This document shows positions 35,600-43,364 of a stretch of DNA of 43,750 nt, piece by piece (position 1 is the stretch's first letter; the number at the start of each line of letters is the position of its first letter). The DNA comes from UBA724 sp964229545. Its GTDB lineage: Bacteria; Bacteroidota; Bacteroidia; Flavobacteriales; Flavobacteriaceae. Below the pieces are notes generated by a model, which saw only the letters and a list, made by a program, of their open reading frames with translations, searched no databases and was not told where the DNA came from. The DNA is taken from the NCBI GenBank assembly GCA_964229545.1, contig CAXRDP010000010.1, positions 1 to 43,750 on the forward strand. The letters are read 5' to 3'. Made by a program: the position numbers and the translations under genes.

Positions 35600-38404
35600 T
35601 CAAAATGAGAGTATATAATCTGTAAGGCTATGATTGTGTTCTAAGTTGAGTTTCTTTCTGAGTCGATAGCGTTTTATTTCAACACTTCTTACAGAAATAT
35701 TCAATAGCGGGGCGATCTCTTTGGATGACAAATTGAGTCTTAAATAAGCACAAAGCTTCAGGTCGTTGTGCGTAAGTTTTGGATTTGCAGCTTTGATGTT
35801 TTTCAGAAAATCTTTGTCAGCATTGTTAAATGCCTCTTCAAAGAACTTCCAGTCATCATCATTTTTAAGGTTTCGCTTGATGGTTCTTATCACTTGAGCG
35901 ACGGATCTATCTTTGGGTGTTTGTTCCAAATCATCAATGATTCGGTTTAAGAATTGATTTTTCTTAATGGCAGCCATAGTGGCAATAGCCAATTCTCTGT
36001 TTTTGCTTTCTATATTTTCTTGAAGACTTTGGTTTTTTAGGCGCATGATTTCCTCTTTGTTCCTCAATGTTGCCAACTCTATTTTTCGCTGATTTATGGC
36101 GATAAGCCTTGCCTTTTGTTTCTTATAGTACAACATGTAGCTGTTATTTATAACAAACGAAAGTACTAGCAAACAGCTTACATAGAAAATCAACATCAAA
36201 TTTGAAATATACCATGGTTTAGAAATTTCAAATGTAAGCGAAGAGATGGTTGGGTTTTCAACACCTCCACTCTTAGAGCGTATTTGAAATTCGTAATTAC
36301 CATAGGCTAGGTTCGCAAAACTAAGGTTAGATTTTGAGCTCCAATCGCTCCAAGCGTTGTTGTAGCCTTTCAAAAAATATTGAAACTCAACCGTGTTGTT
36401 GGTTTCGTATTTAGGCACATTGAATTCTAGGTTGATATTGTTAAACTCAGGTGTAAGTCTAATAGATCCGTTTGTTGGCAATTCTATCATTTCACCCTTC
36501 ACGTTTCGCGTTGTTATTTTATTGATTTGAGTAGGAGATTGTGTGATGTTTTGGGAATCAGCGTCAAAAATCAAATATCCACTAGAAGTCCCCATCAAAT
36601 AGTGGTTTGGTTTTGTCAAACAGATATTTTCAAAACCACGGGCAGTGGCACGAATGTTATAGCTTATAGGATATTTAGTCACCAAAAAAGACGAAGACAA
36701 TGAATTCAATTCAAGGCGAACAAGGTTGTCTTTTTCAAAAAACCAAATCTGTGAGTTTTTGTCGGTCACTAACTTCCCAGAAGTAAAGTTACTTGACGTC
36801 ACAAGAGCAGAAATTTCATTTATCAATGTAAAATCCTCTATCTCTGGTTGGTACACGTAAAAACCAGATTCACTTAAGAAATATACATTTTGGTTTAAAG
36901 ATGTGAGACTTGAATACAGGGAGTTTTCGAGATTATTCATCATCTTAATTTCTTCAGTTACCGTGTAGGTATTATTAAGCTTTATCAAAAAAACCCCTTT
37001 GTATTCATGACTTACTAGAAGTTGATTTGAAGGAGTTACTTCCAAAAAGCGAGATGAGATATCAAAGCCTTCAATTCGGTGGCTATAGATCCAGCTGTTT
37101 TGACTCTTTAAAAAAACATGTATGCCATCATAGCTTCCAACCAACAGCGTGTTTTTGTTAAGGTGCTTAAAATTCCAGGCGCCCATAAAACTTGCAAGGG
37201 GTATTGCTGAATTGTTTTCAATCAAGTAAGGCCCTCGATTATGGCCACATAAAAGCTGGTTGTTAATTATTGTCAAATCCCAGACCTGGCCCTCTAGTGT
37301 GGAAATGGAACTGAAATCATCATTTGAAGGGTACTTTTTGTAAAACAGACCTTGATTGGTTCCTAAATACAAAATCCCATTATGGACAACAGAGTCATAC
37401 ACGGTTCCTAGTCTTCCTTCATAGTCGAGCTCCAAGGAAAAAGGAGCATCTAAGTTTACAATACAAATGCCATTATCCAAACCAGCCCACAAATTGCCGT
37501 CCAAATCCACGTAGGTAGACAAAACGGTATTGTTTGACAGACCATTATTTCGATTGTATTGATATTTAAATTTTCCTTCGGGTGAAAAAACATACAATCC
37601 ATGTGAAACTGTCCCCAGCACGTAGTCTCCTTTAGGGGTTTGTGTAGCACTGTATATAGATTTTTGCTTGAGATTTTCTCGTGTGGTGGATAAGACAGGG
37701 GTCAGCTTGTTGTTAAACCATTTGTAGAAACCATTTCTTTCAGTTACAAGAAGTATTTGACTGTCAGAATCAAAAATTTGAATGACAGATTTATCACCCA
37801 TAGAAGCGGCTGGAATTATTAATGAAGCCTCTCCGTTTAAAATTTGATAAATGGCTCCATCAGCTTGCTGGAAAAATATATTTCCATTTTGAATAAATGA
37901 CCTAAGAATTTTTTTTGATGGTATAATTGAGTCAAGTTGAAAGTCGAGTTGATCGAAAATAATCAGTCTGTCAAGTGTCTGAAAAATAACAAACTGGTTG
38001 TAGTGATTGATGCTCCAGACTTGTTCATCTTCAAACATCTCAAAAGACAAATCATCTACCAGCGAGTTGTATTCTAAAACTCCGGTAGGTGAAGGTTTCC
38101 AAAAACCAAAATCCATATAAGAACCCGAGTAGATAATGTTGTCCATTGCATATACTGATCGCAGTATGGAGGCGTTTGGAGTGGGGTATAACCGCCACTG
38201 ATTTCCGTTGTATTGCAAGAGTCCATCATTATTTGCAAAATACACATTGCGGTTGTTGTCTTGGGTAATTTTCCAATTTTGAGTCCCTGCATTGTATAGG
38301 CTTGGTGAATAGCTTTGTATAGGTGGATTTTCTTGTGATAAGCCTTTATTACAAATACTGAAGAAAGCAAAAACAACTAAAGTGTAGGGGAAAAGTAGCC
38401 GCAT
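35600..38404 (-). CDS. membrane-anchored sensor-regulator: periplasmic propeller, Y_Y_Y domain and cytosolic LuxR-type HTH
   Basis: A 934-residue one-component regulator. After a signal sequence (to about residue 23) come propeller repeats (NNVYFANNDGLLQYNG, NNGLSNNTVLSTYVDLDGNL) and a Y_Y_Y domain (about 650-728). A single membrane segment follows (about 735-755), then a coiled coil, and a C-terminal HTH (about 880-930, SSKEIAPLLNISVRSVEIKR). There is no histidine kinase or receiver domain, so glycan sensing outside would act on a DNA-binding domain tethered to the membrane. It sits between the two PUL transcription units and probably controls both. Confidence 0.85.
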   Translation of the reverse strand: MRLLFPYTLVVFAFFSICNKGLSQENPPIQSYSPSLYNAGTQNWKITQDNNRNVYFANNDGLLQYNGNQWRLYPTPNASILRSVYAMDNIIYSGSYMDFGFWKPSPTGVLEYNSLVDDLSFEMFEDEQVWSINHYNQFVIFQTLDRLIIFDQLDFQLDSIIPSKKILRSFIQNGNIFFQQADGAIYQILNGEASLIIPAASMGDKSVIQIFDSDSQILLVTERNGFYKWFNNKLTPVLSTTRENLKQKSIYSATQTPKGDYVLGTVSHGLYVFSPEGKFKYQYNRNNGLSNNTVLSTYVDLDGNLWAGLDNGICIVNLDAPFSLELDYEGRLGTVYDSVVHNGILYLGTNQGLFYKKYPSNDDFSSISTLEGQVWDLTIINNQLLCGHNRGPYLIENNSAIPLASFMGAWNFKHLNKNTLLVGSYDGIHVFLKSQNSWIYSHRIEGFDISSRFLEVTPSNQLLVSHEYKGVFLIKLNNTYTVTEEIKMMNNLENSLYSSLTSLNQNVYFLSESGFYVYQPEIEDFTLINEISALVTSSNFTSGKLVTDKNSQIWFFEKDNLVRLELNSLSSSFLVTKYPISYNIRATARGFENICLTKPNHYLMGTSSGYLIFDADSQNITQSPTQINKITTRNVKGEMIELPTNGSIRLTPEFNNINLEFNVPKYETNNTVEFQYFLKGYNNAWSDWSSKSNLSFANLAYGNYEFQIRSKSGGVENPTISSLTFEISKPWYISNLMLIFYVSCLLVLSFVINNSYMLYYKKQKARLIAINQRKIELATLRNKEEIMRLKNQSLQENIESKNRELAIATMAAIKKNQFLNRIIDDLEQTPKDRSVAQVIRTIKRNLKNDDDWKFFEEAFNNADKDFLKNIKAANPKLTHNDLKLCAYLRLNLSSKEIAPLLNISVRSVEIKRYRLRKKLNLEHNHSLTDYILSF

Positions 38405-38423
38405 AAGATGTAATGATTATGCG

Positions 38424-38431
38424 CAAATGTA
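38424..38431 (-). promoter_or_regulatory. -7 box TACATTTG of the regulator gene
   Basis: Minus-strand TACATTTG is a perfect TAnnTTTG box followed by C, 19 bases before the regulator ATG. No TTG is seen at the -33 distance. It suggests independent transcription of the regulator. Confidence 0.45.
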
Positions 38432-38456
38432 GCAAAATTAAAATCCTGTCCGAGTA

Positions 38457-40037
38457 CTATTTCTTCAACACTGTAGCTGTGGTCGAATAATCATCATAGG
38501 AGACTCTTACAATGTAGAGCCCTTTTTCCCAATGATTGATTGACAAACTTTCAATTTTATTAGGATTGGTTTTTGAGAACACCAATCTGCCTTGGACATC
38601 ATAGACTTCGAGCATAGCACCTGGTCCTCTTAAATCAGACTGGACATACATAACACTTGTTGCAGGATTGGGATACAGTAAGATTTCAGGCATAAACTCA
38701 GAATCAGCACCTCCCAAAACACCCGACTGGTAAACCCTTACATAATCTATTTCCATAATCGCAGACTGAAAATTCGGGTCGATTTCAAACCAAGAACCCC
38801 CCATGGCCACATTAAGTAGTATGAATTGGTTTGAGGTAAAAGGCCAATTGTCTGCTGTTTTAACAGCAGGATTGTATTCATAAATTTTGACATCATCAAC
38901 GAAAAATTCAATTCTGTCATCATACCATTCGGCAGCGTATACGTGATAGGTGTTGTAAATATCAGTTAAGCTGAGGTCACCATGGTCAACACTTCCATGC
39001 TGAAAGGTCGTATGGACAGCACTTTGAACCACATTGGGATTGTACCCCCAACTTTCCATTACGTCTATTTCTCCACAAGCAGGCCAACCAACAGAGTTGG
39101 GTTCTCCAGCATAGTATCCAGCTCCGATATTGGTACCCAACATCCAAATGGCGGGCCATGTACCATCTCCATAGGGCAACTTGGCACGGACTTCCAGCCT
39201 GCCGTATGTAAAATTGAATTTAGAGTTTAAACGGGCAGATGTGTAGTCTTGTCTATACCCATTGTAATAGTATATCTCCTTCTGTGCTTTAATTTTTAAG
39301 GTTCCGTCGCTCACATACACATTGTCTTCTCTATCGGTATAGTGTTGTTTTTCGCCATTATGCCACCATCCAGGATTGGGCGGTACGGTTTCTGCAAACC
39401 AGTTTTCACTGTTAAAAGAGCCCGAACCATCAAACTCATCACTCCACACCAAGGTGTCAAAAGGACCTTGGCCATTGCCAACACTCCCTGTGTCTCCTCC
39501 ACCACCAGGCCCTGAAGTGCCTCCAGAGATGTCATCAAACAAATACGTGCCCGAAACGGAAACACCTGGGTTTACAAAAAGAACCATCTTGGCATAGTAA
39601 CCTGTGGCGTTTTGTGTTCCAGGCTGGCCAATGATAGTCGCTTGTGAAAAATCGAAGCTCAACTCATGCCAACCCATTTGAGTGACAGTACGCTCCACAA
39701 GGACATCGGGTTGGGCAGAATTGCTTTGTTCGAACTTTAGTTGCACGGTTTGGTTGCCGGTTTCATAGTTGTAAAAGCGTAGGGTTACAAGCTTTTCTTC
39801 TGTTAGGTCAATATTTGGGCTTAGAGAGATTGCCATACCCTCATAGACATTAGAACCGCCGGAGTTTTGCAACTCAGCCACTGTATTGGAGGCATTTTCG
39901 GGATCGGTAACTGCGGTAAAAACGGCACCTCCCCAAGTTTCGAAAACATCCTGGTTGTTCTCAAAATCGAAAGGTAAAGATTGTGCATAGACCGCATGTC
40001 CAAATATTAAAACAATAAAGAAGAAAAATAGCCTCAT
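38457..40037 (-). CDS. GH16 endo-beta-1,3-glucanase, T9SS-secreted, with N-terminal CBM-like module
   Basis: A 526-residue secreted laminarinase. The signal peptide ends near YAQ (residue 19). Residues about 20-172 form a CBM-like beta-sandwich (GWHELSFDFSQ, GTYLFDDI). A Gly/Ser linker follows (about 172-190). The GH16 domain (about 193-445) has Glu323, Asp325 and Glu328 in GEIDVMESW. The last 75 residues are a type A T9SS sorting domain (LLYPNPATSVMYV, YDVQGRLVF, KGLYIVRV). The frame opens at a TTG inside the upstream terminator; the ATG at 40037 is used. Only 13 bases separate it from that terminator. Confidence 0.93.
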   Translation of the reverse strand: MRLFFFFIVLIFGHAVYAQSLPFDFENNQDVFETWGGAVFTAVTDPENASNTVAELQNSGGSNVYEGMAISLSPNIDLTEEKLVTLRFYNYETGNQTVQLKFEQSNSAQPDVLVERTVTQMGWHELSFDFSQATIIGQPGTQNATGYYAKMVLFVNPGVSVSGTYLFDDISGGTSGPGGGGDTGSVGNGQGPFDTLVWSDEFDGSGSFNSENWFAETVPPNPGWWHNGEKQHYTDREDNVYVSDGTLKIKAQKEIYYYNGYRQDYTSARLNSKFNFTYGRLEVRAKLPYGDGTWPAIWMLGTNIGAGYYAGEPNSVGWPACGEIDVMESWGYNPNVVQSAVHTTFQHGSVDHGDLSLTDIYNTYHVYAAEWYDDRIEFFVDDVKIYEYNPAVKTADNWPFTSNQFILLNVAMGGSWFEIDPNFQSAIMEIDYVRVYQSGVLGGADSEFMPEILLYPNPATSVMYVQSDLRGPGAMLEVYDVQGRLVFSKTNPNKIESLSINHWEKGLYIVRVSYDDYSTTATVLKK

Positions 40038-40050
40038 GGAAACGAATTTA

Positions 40051-40078
40051 AAAAAACCCCGCAAAAGCGGGGTTTTTT
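40051..40078 (-). terminator. intrinsic terminator between the T9SS binding protein and the T9SS GH16
   Basis: Perfect 12-base arms, AAAAAACCCCGC and GCGGGGTTTTTT, around an AAAA loop, with a T-run in both directions. On the minus strand it follows the binding-protein stop by 21 bases and ends 13 bases before the GH16 start, so it lies in the GH16 leader. Confidence 0.85.
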
Positions 40079-40099
40079 ATTCACGTAAAATAATGTTGG

Positions 40100-42196
40100 T
40101 TATTGCTTTACGAATTTGGTTACAGCAGTCTGGTCATTGATTTTGGCTTCCAAAATATAAACTCCCTTTTGAAGATTGCCCAAATCTAGTTGTGCTTTTG
40201 TTGCGTTTATGTTTTTATGTAACACCACACGACCTGTCAAATCATAAACTTGAACTGCTTGTATAGATTCTCTTGCGTCTAAGCTAACGAGATCCACCAC
40301 TGGGTTGGGGTAGAAATTGAAAGTTAAGTCAACTTCTACATCTCCCACAGAAAGTGTAGATGTATACACCACCCAGTTGCCATCTGCATTCTCCGCAGTA
40401 ACAGTCAGCTCTTCAGTAACATCAGATGTACCCACATTGACAACGAAATTGGTGTTTCCGTTTGCGTTAGCGGACTGTGCATCATTTGCAGCCCATCCGT
40501 TATCTGGACCGTCTGCATTGATCACATATTCCATGTTGGCATAGAAAGAGGCTTCAATGGTACCTGTCCAAACATTGTTGGTGTTTGTCATTACAATTCC
40601 ATAATCGCCCCATCCGTTTAGGTTTGTACGACCCGCTAGTTGGAAGGTTGAACCTGCGGTGGCAGCATCCGGATTTTGAGGATGCGCTGCATCTGGGCTT
40701 GTAGCATCAACAACAATGGTAACAGTAACCTTGGCATCGCTGGTCAAACATGCCCAATGATCACCAGAAACATCATCCAATAAAACGATGTCTTGAGCAA
40801 GGGTGTTCGCTCCAGTAGTAAAACTGAAGTTTCCTGCAGTGTCAACACACAAAGCACTGGCTCCAGATTGATCGCCCCATCCAGACCAACCATCATCAGA
40901 TCCCGTTACAGCTACGACATATTCGACCGCACCCGTTGATTTTGGCAATGTCAATTGACCTGAATAAATACCATCGCCTGATGTTGAATCACCTGCAGTT
41001 CCATCATCTACCAAGGTAACACCCCAGCCGCCCCAGCCATTCTGGCTGTAATTGATGACGACATTGTCTTTTCCAGCAGACGGATATGGAGAATTGTTGG
41101 TGTCAACCGTAAAGGTGATGACTGTGTCGTCTGAGGGTTGTGAGTGGAAATAAATATTGTCTACATATATTAAGGAAGTTCCATTGGGATATGTCCAAGT
41201 GCCAGACTCCAATTTAACAAAAGAAACTGCCGTGATATCTACACCCAATGCTGTAAAATCAGAAATTGGAATGTCGATACTGTTCCATTGACCCGTAGTT
41301 AGTGTTTTGGTAACAGCATTGTTATTGTCTATAAATACTTTAAGAGAAGTTTCATCACTAGACCAAACGTCAAGATGCAAAGTCTCTGATGTGATACTCA
41401 TCGCATCAAAAGTAATGCCCTCATAACCAAAAGAAGAGAGCTTGGCCATTACATCTGAACCATCACCATTTAAATCAAATTCTTCATATGAAGTCGTTTG
41501 ACCCCACGCAGGGTGCCAAGCCACAGTAGTAGCTGTAGCAGTGTAGTGATCGCTGTATACAGAAACTACATCCGCAGCGTTGGCTGTAGGTGCCGTAGCC
41601 GCAGCAGTTGGAGCAGGTGTTGCAATCAATGTCCCGACGTCAGCAGTTACGTTATCAAGGTAATAGTCGAAGTTGCCCATGGCATCAATCTCAGCTTGGG
41701 TAAGAAAAGTTCCAGCCGTTGAAGTTGAATAAGGAAAGAAAACGATTTTCTTAAACTCATCATTGGCACCAACAGATGTAAAATCTACTGAAATGCTTTC
41801 CCATCCACCACCATTATGTTGAAAAGTAGTTTGTACAGGAGCTTGTCCGTTTAAAGAACTTTCAAGTTTAAGCAAACCATAAAAGGCAACTGTAGAGTAA
41901 CATTCAAAAGTAATCACTTTGTTGGTGGTAAAATCAGCATAGTTACTACCTTCTTGAAAAAAAATCTGGGTGTTCTGCCATGCTGCACCAGTAGTGTCTG
42001 TTGTAGACTTACCAGTCTGACCATGATCACCACCAGAAGTGTCTGGGTCAGCAGCAAGTGCTACAGTGACTCCTGAATCTCCAATAAAACTTTCAGCTAG
42101 CACTATCCCATTACCGTTTTCAAAAGTAACGGGTATGGATTGCGCATTGATGAACGAAAATGCCATGAATGCAAAAAGAATGTAAATATTTTTCAT
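40100..42196 (-). CDS. non-catalytic multi-module T9SS-secreted protein, predicted beta-glucan-binding
   Basis: A 698-residue secreted protein with no glycosidase motif. A signal peptide ends at residue 19 (SFINAQ). Four beta-sandwich modules follow: about 20-190 (GWESISVDFTSV, FDYYLDNVTA), an Ala/Thr/Pro linker (192-210), about 211-350 (GQWNSIDIPISDF, LIYVDNIYF), about 353-480 (NGWGGWGVTLVDD, GWSGWGDQSG) and about 490-615 (LNGWGDYGIVM, DNGWAANDAQS). The last 75 residues are a T9SS sorting domain (FNFYPNPVVDLV, KGVYILEAKI). The Trp/Gly-rich words suggest carbohydrate binding. It opens the PUL and has its own upstream inverted repeat and a terminator. Confidence 0.8.
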   Translation of the reverse strand: MKNIYILFAFMAFSFINAQSIPVTFENGNGIVLAESFIGDSGVTVALAADPDTSGGDHGQTGKSTTDTTGAAWQNTQIFFQEGSNYADFTTNKVITFECYSTVAFYGLLKLESSLNGQAPVQTTFQHNGGGWESISVDFTSVGANDEFKKIVFFPYSTSTAGTFLTQAEIDAMGNFDYYLDNVTADVGTLIATPAPTAAATAPTANAADVVSVYSDHYTATATTVAWHPAWGQTTSYEEFDLNGDGSDVMAKLSSFGYEGITFDAMSITSETLHLDVWSSDETSLKVFIDNNNAVTKTLTTGQWNSIDIPISDFTALGVDITAVSFVKLESGTWTYPNGTSLIYVDNIYFHSQPSDDTVITFTVDTNNSPYPSAGKDNVVINYSQNGWGGWGVTLVDDGTAGDSTSGDGIYSGQLTLPKSTGAVEYVVAVTGSDDGWSGWGDQSGASALCVDTAGNFSFTTGANTLAQDIVLLDDVSGDHWACLTSDAKVTVTIVVDATSPDAAHPQNPDAATAGSTFQLAGRTNLNGWGDYGIVMTNTNNVWTGTIEASFYANMEYVINADGPDNGWAANDAQSANANGNTNFVVNVGTSDVTEELTVTAENADGNWVVYTSTLSVGDVEVDLTFNFYPNPVVDLVSLDARESIQAVQVYDLTGRVVLHKNINATKAQLDLGNLQKGVYILEAKINDQTAVTKFVKQ

Positions 42197-42225
42197 AATG
42201 AATTATAAATTGATTTGAATTTTGA

Positions 42226-42233
42226 CAAATATG
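42226..42233 (-). promoter_or_regulatory. possible -7 box of the T9SS binding-protein gene
   Basis: Minus-strand CATATTTG differs from TAnnTTTG at one position and lies 29 bases before the ATG. No -33 TTG is seen, which would fit an activator-dependent promoter. Confidence 0.3.
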
Positions 42234-42278
42234 AAATTTATGCTCCATTTATTTATAATATCACACCTATACAAAAAC

Positions 42279-42308
42279 CATACACATTTGTAGATTCTAC
42301 AGTGTATG
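42279..42308. promoter_or_regulatory. nested inverted repeat upstream of the first PUL gene
   Basis: Outer arms CATACAC (42279-42285) and GTGTATG (42302-42308) enclose inner arms TGTAGA and TCTACA around a single central T. It lies about 83 bases upstream of the T9SS binding-protein start. The outer TACAC/GTGTA and inner TGTA/TACA words resemble the repeat before susC, so both may be sites of the same regulator. Confidence 0.5.
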
Positions 42309-42359
42309 AGAAGAAAATAAACATTACAACACCATTAAGATGAATAAAAACGAAGAAAC

Positions 42360-42391
42360 AAAAACCTCCGATACTGAAGCGTGAGGTTTTT
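42360..42391. terminator. terminator-like hairpin, strongest in the plus direction
   Basis: AAAAACCTC (42360-42368) pairs with GAGGTTTTT (42383-42391). On the plus strand a further T-rich run follows (TGTTTTTTG), a good intrinsic terminator, although no plus-strand gene precedes it. In the minus direction it could end transcripts coming through tRNA-Arg. Confidence 0.55.
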
Positions 42392-42554
42392 TGTTTTTTG
42401 TTAAGTGGTCACAGATGTCATGCCCGCCAGAATGACTTGTCGGGCAGGCCGTACCTGATACGGCATCCATCACAAATAAATAGACTTCTGTTTGCACAGG
42501 CCTGCCTGTCACCTACCTGTGGGCAGACAGGGCAGACAGGAGTGACAAAGCCAA

Positions 42555-42573
42555 AAGTAGCCCCGCCAGGAAT
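42555..42573 (-). repeat. partial duplicate of the tRNA-Arg 3' end
   Basis: These 19 bases are identical to 42644-42662, which cover the T-stem and acceptor 3' strand of tRNA-Arg plus 3 bases beyond its end. The copies are 89 bases apart, in the same orientation. Identity stops inside the T loop. This is the part of tRNA genes that integrases commonly use as an attachment site. Confidence 0.7.
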
Positions 42574-42646
42574 TACCCCTAGCGGGCACAGGCTTCGATT
42601 CGATACTGCGCATCTCGGTGCCAAGCACCGCTGTCGGGGCCACAAG

Positions 42647-42718
42647 TAGCCCCGCCAGGAATCGAACCTGGATCTAAAGTTTAGGAAACTTCTATTCTAT
42701 CCGTTGAACTACGGGGCT
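42647..42718 (-). tRNA. tRNA-Arg(CCT)
   Basis: A 72-base cloverleaf on the minus strand: acceptor AGCCCCG pairing with CGGGGCT and discriminator A, D-stem GTTC/GAAT, anticodon stem GAAGT/ACTTT with loop TTCCTAA (anticodon CCT), four-base variable loop, and T-stem CCAGG/CCTGG with loop TTCGATT. CCA is not encoded. Its first two bases overlap the stop codon of the upstream carotenoid gene, so it is probably cut from a longer transcript by RNase P. Confidence 0.96.
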
Positions 42719-43364
42719 AAAGAAGCGCGAACACGCCAAAAAACAAAAAATGTATCAACACCAAATGAGCAGAGAAAGTGTACTCTTTGTCAACCACCCA
42801 ATACTGATACCCCAACTGTATCGGCAAAGCCACCAAAAACCAGCCTATATAATTTGAGAGCGGCGCTACAGGATTGCTAAACTCCCAATAATCAAACAAG
42901 GGTGCCACAGGCTCAATGACCAAGTCGAGCAATACCATCAAGACCGCACCCGCTACAGCCGCCACTATTTTTCGACCAGAAAAAATTAAAGCACCCATGG
43001 AGCCGGTTATAAAACTCAACATCGCCCAGTTGGCGCCAATCAACAAAGGCACTCCAAAAACCTTGACCCCCAAATTGTCGCCATAGGCATAGTCACCAAA
43101 AATGAGCCCGTAGTTTACGCCCAAAATTTCAACCAACATGCCCAACAAAAAAGCCAACAAAGCCGCGCGTGCCACTCCTTTGTCTAAAGCAGGCATGTTG
43201 ACAAACAGCAACGCTAGGGTAAAAAACAGATTGATGGGCGTAGTTTGAAGAAAAAATTCTCTGTTTCCATAAAGGATTCCCAACATCCCGCTGATATGAA
43301 ACAACCAAATAAGCCCCACAGAAATCTGTGCGGTACGGTTGGTGGGAATCAAGAGTTTTATCAT
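42717..43364 (-). CDS. cruF: carotenoid biosynthesis membrane protein, CruF-like (DUF422)
   Basis: A 215-residue integral membrane protein with about seven hydrophobic segments, of the DUF422 carotenoid family that includes the CruF carotenoid 1',2'-hydratase. Typical features are the GxxxEILGVNYGLIFGDYAYG segment (EILGVNYGLIFGDY visible), GVPLLIGANWAML and LDLVIEPVAP. It overlaps the upstream desaturase gene by 4 bases (ATGA), so they form one operon. With a CrtD-like partner the product may be a saproxanthin- or myxol-type pigment. The exact reaction is inferred. Its TAG stop supplies the first bases of tRNA-Arg. Confidence 0.75.
   Translation of the reverse strand: MIKLLIPTNRTAQISVGLIWLFHISGMLGILYGNREFFLQTTPINLFFTLALLFVNMPALDKGVARAALLAFLLGMLVEILGVNYGLIFGDYAYGDNLGVKVFGVPLLIGANWAMLSFITGSMGALIFSGRKIVAAVAGAVLMVLLDLVIEPVAPLFDYWEFSNPVAPLSNYIGWFLVALPIQLGYQYWVVDKEYTFSAHLVLIHFLFFGVFALL

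Larger units (their letters stand above)
42197..42646. other. 450-base non-coding region between the PUL and tRNA-Arg
   Basis: The first 150 bases (to about 42350) are AT-rich and hold the upstream control region of the T9SS binding-protein gene. From about 42410 to 42646 the composition becomes GC-rich with several short hairpins: TGCCCG/CGGGCA (42421-42446), GCCGTA/TACGGC (42448-42464) and CGGTGC/GCACCG (42616-42630). There is also a 9-base tandem repeat GGCAGACAG (42522-42539). Reading frames here look spurious. I see no protein gene. Confidence 0.7.

Noticed and set aside
42398..42649. Open frames of 75-83 codons on both strands in the intergenic block
   Set aside because: They run across short hairpins, tandem repeats and the tRNA-end duplicate, and their translations show no protein-like pattern.
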